Below, one piece after another: positions 6,233-6,680 of a stretch of DNA of 6,680 bases. The notes below the pieces were generated by a model, which did no database searches, was not told where the DNA came from, and saw only the letters and a program-made list of their open reading frames with translations. The translations under genes were made by a program, and so were the position numbers. Source of the DNA: Bacillota bacterium (GTDB lineage: Bacteria; Bacillota_E; Symbiobacteriia; Symbiobacteriales; Symbiobacteriaceae); NCBI GenBank assembly GCA_003242675.1, contig QGVE01000140.1, forward strand, positions 1 to 6,680. The letters are read 5' to 3'. Numbering within the stretch: the stretch's first letter is position 1; each line of letters starts with the position of its first letter.

Positions 6233-6680
6233 ATGGATGACCGTGACCTGCCGGCCCTGGAGGAGGCGATCGGGGAGATCTGGGAGACGGCGCGGCGGCT
6301 GGGCCTGGATCCCTTCCCCACCCACTTTGAGATCGTGCCGGCGACGATCCTCTACGAGTTCGGCGCCTACCTGCTGCCCGGACGGTTCAGCCACTGGACC
6401 CACGGCAAGGCGTATTACACGATGAAGTCCGCTTACGACTACGGCCTCAGCAAGATCTACGAGCTGGTGATCAACGCCAACCCCAGCTACGCCTTCCTGC
6501 TGGAAACCAACTCGCTGCTGCAGAACAAATTCGTCGTGGCCCACGTGTTCGGGCACACCGACTTCTTCAAGAACAACATCTGGTTTGCGCCCACCAACCG
6601 GCAGATGCTGGAGACGGTGAGCCAGAACGCCCAGCGCATCCGCCAGTACGGCATCGAAGAAGGGGACCTGGAGGTGGAGC
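6233..6680 (+). CDS. spoVR: SpoVR family protein, N-terminal part (cut by window edge)
   Basis: The first 149 codons are visible; the family is usually around 450-500 residues, so about a third is present. SpoVR is needed for normal spore cortex formation in B. subtilis, though its biochemical activity is not established. Recognisable family blocks are the [13 protein letters not shown] segment at residues 49-61, [14 protein letters not shown] at 76-89, L-Q-N-K at 96-99, and the histidine/aspartate cluster [12 protein letters not shown] at 104-115, which could bind a metal (inference). No signal peptide or membrane segment is seen, so it is likely cytoplasmic. The ATG is supported by GGGAGGGAGGAG (6213-6224) eight bases upstream. 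It stands behind a terminator and its own sigma-E-like promoter. Related genes often sit with prkA and yhbH, which may lie to the right. Confidence 0.93.
   Translation, partial: MDDRDLPALEEAIGEIWETARRLGLDPFPTHFEIVPATILYEFGAYLLPGRFSHWTHGKAYYTMKSAYDYGLSKIYELVINANPSYAFLLETNSLLQNKFVVAHVFGHTDFFKNNIWFAPTNRQMLETVSQNAQRIRQYGIEEGDLEVE

Noticed and set aside
1..6680. CRISPR array, tRNA or rRNA genes, known riboswitch
   Set aside because: No regularly spaced repeats were seen, nor any tRNA- or rRNA-like stretch, nor a leader long enough for a recognised riboswitch.

Overview
The window looks like chromosomal DNA of a high-GC, spore-forming Firmicute; a Symbiobacterium-like organism is my best guess. 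This is inference from three things: strongly GC-biased codon usage, a spoVR sporulation gene with a mother-cell (sigma-E) type promoter, and Firmicute-style chemoreceptors lacking a C-terminal CheR-binding pentapeptide. Three of the four clear genes start with GTG.

Layout, left to right. Positions 1-371 hold no certain gene. The first ~180 bases are visibly poorer in GC than the rest. They contain a 74-nt imperfect palindrome (47-120) followed by six T, and the start of a doubtful leftward reading frame with a transposase-like I-R-A-D-N-G-F motif. A clear promoter (309-338) then leads into a GabD-type aldehyde dehydrogenase (372-1826), which is followed by a strong hairpin (1837-1874).

Two rightward, full-length methyl-accepting chemotaxis proteins follow (2040-3896 and 4255-6111). 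Both are exactly 618 codons and align without a gap. Their signalling domains are nearly identical and their sensor domains have diverged to about 45% identity. Each has its own promoter, and the promoter cores are also similar, so the pair looks like an old tandem duplication. Between them, at 3961-4065, lies a decayed fragment of a third receptor signalling domain, which implies that the array was once larger.

A textbook intrinsic terminator (6128-6160) ends the receptor unit. A sigma-E-like promoter (-10 CATACACT at 6190-6197) then drives spoVR, whose first 149 codons reach the right edge.

The genes do not form one pathway: carbon/amine catabolism (aldehyde dehydrogenase), environmental sensing (receptors feeding CheA/CheW encoded elsewhere) and sporulation (spoVR) are separate transcription units. 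I did not find a new multi-gene system. The items most worth a second look are the receptor remnant and the linked codon-usage shift, the left-edge palindrome, the active-site differences in the dehydrogenase and the sporulation promoter.
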